Positions 5,670-5,855 of a stretch of 5,855 bases of DNA are shown piece after piece. The notes beneath the pieces are model-generated. The model saw only the letters and a list, made by a program, of their open reading frames with translations. It had not been told where the DNA came from and ran no database searches. Origin of the DNA: Actinomycetes bacterium (GTDB lineage: Bacteria > Actinomycetota > CALGFH01); contig JASLIH010000393.1 in NCBI GenBank assembly GCA_030152105.1, positions 1-5,855 of the forward strand. The letters are read 5' to 3'. Each line of letters starts with the position of its first letter. Position 1 is the first letter of the stretch. A program made the position numbers and the translations under genes.

Positions 5670-5750
5670 TCGGCAAGTGAGCACTGGTCAGTCACCGTCT
5701 GCGTCCTCCCCGAGCCAATGGGCTGCGGCCCCAGAGACGAGGGAGACCAG

Positions 5751-5855
5751 ATGACCACGATGATGCGATGGGACCCGTTCCAGGACCTACGCAGCGCGCA
5801 GGACGAGATGGCCCAGATGAGCCCGATGCTTGCCCACGCGCTGGGCCTGCACACC
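5751..5855 (+). CDS. Hsp20/alpha-crystallin small heat-shock protein, N-terminus only
   Basis: Thirty-five codons are visible before the window ends. The start MTTMMRWDPFQDL, with the RWDPFxDLxxxQDEM pattern, is the standard N-terminal arm of bacterial and actinobacterial Hsp20 proteins, which are ATP-independent holdase chaperones acting as oligomers in the cytoplasm. The alpha-crystallin core is outside the window, so completeness cannot be judged. GAGGGAG (5739-5745) ends five bases before the ATG at 5751. The gene has its own promoter and double operator about 100 bases upstream, duplicated from the one beside the TetR gene, implying shared control. No CIRCE (TTAGCACTC...) or HAIR (CTTGAGT...) element is present, so the usual HrcA or HspR control is not indicated. 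Confidence 0.85.
   Translation, partial: MTTMMRWDPFQDLRSAQDEMAQMSPMLAHALGLHT

Larger units (their letters stand above)
5615..5690 (+). repeat. Direct repeat copy 2 of the promoter-operator block
   Basis: Partner of 4671-4744, with its -35 hexamer 944 bp from that of copy 1 in the same orientation. This copy has the better palindromes and the better -10, so it may be nearer the ancestral or high-affinity form. The leaders downstream also resemble each other close to the start codons (AGACC, then CAGATGA). Confidence 0.85.

Noticed and set aside
4671..5690. Direct repeats as ends of a mobile element or att sites
   Set aside because: The repeats are promoter-like and in regulatory positions, no transposase or integrase lies between them, and the intervening genes have matching composition.
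5615..5750. CIRCE or HAIR heat-shock operator before hsp20
   Set aside because: Neither TTAGCACTC-N9-GAGTGCTAA nor CTTGAGT-N7-ACTCAAG is present. GTTGAAC...GTTCAAC is only superficially similar to HAIR and has different spacing.
4742..5854. 370-codon minus-strand frame opposite the micropeptide, barrel protein and hsp20
   Set aside because: It crosses two promoter regions and three plus-strand genes with proper ribosome-binding sites; no domain seen.

Overview
The window is high-GC DNA with dense genes, GTG starts and strong Shine-Dalgarno sequences. It looks like an actinomycete or other Actinomycetota chromosome. The evidence is base composition, the TetR and FAD-monooxygenase style, and a tiny membrane peptide of a type I associate with actinobacteria. 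No RNA gene, CRISPR array or insertion sequence is visible.

Layout. (1) 1-1511, plus strand: a class A FAD-dependent aromatic hydroxylase that has lost its N-terminal dinucleotide-binding motif to the window edge. (2) 1512-1588: a short convergent gap. (3) 3796-1589, minus strand: a large membrane protein that joins a six-helix PAP2 (phosphatidic acid phosphatase type 2) domain to a cytoplasmic protein-kinase-like domain, a seventh membrane helix and an extracytoplasmic four-cysteine domain. The PAP2 part has lost both catalytic histidines, while the kinase keeps its HRDxKxxN loop and metal-binding Asp. (4) 4659-3877, minus strand: a TetR-family repressor, 80 bp upstream of the PAP2-kinase gene and possibly co-transcribed with it. 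(5) 4660-4780: a divergent regulatory region. (6) 4781-4885, plus: a 34-residue membrane micropeptide. (7) 4937-5560, plus: a protein built from two similar halves of probable dimeric alpha/beta-barrel type. (8) 5561-5750: a second regulatory region. (9) 5751 to the window end, plus: the N-terminus of an Hsp20 small heat-shock protein.

The most notable feature is regulatory. The same block of about 75 bp, a TTGACA promoter overlaid by two TGAACA/TGTTCA-type inverted repeats spaced 21 bp centre to centre, occurs twice: between the TetR gene and the micropeptide (4671-4744), and in front of hsp20 (5615-5690). The simplest reading is that the TetR protein represses itself, the micropeptide/barrel-protein operon and the small heat-shock gene from duplicated operators. 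That would be a small stress module distinct from the known CIRCE/HrcA and HAIR/HspR circuits. That the TetR protein is the binder is inference; the repeats themselves are directly visible.
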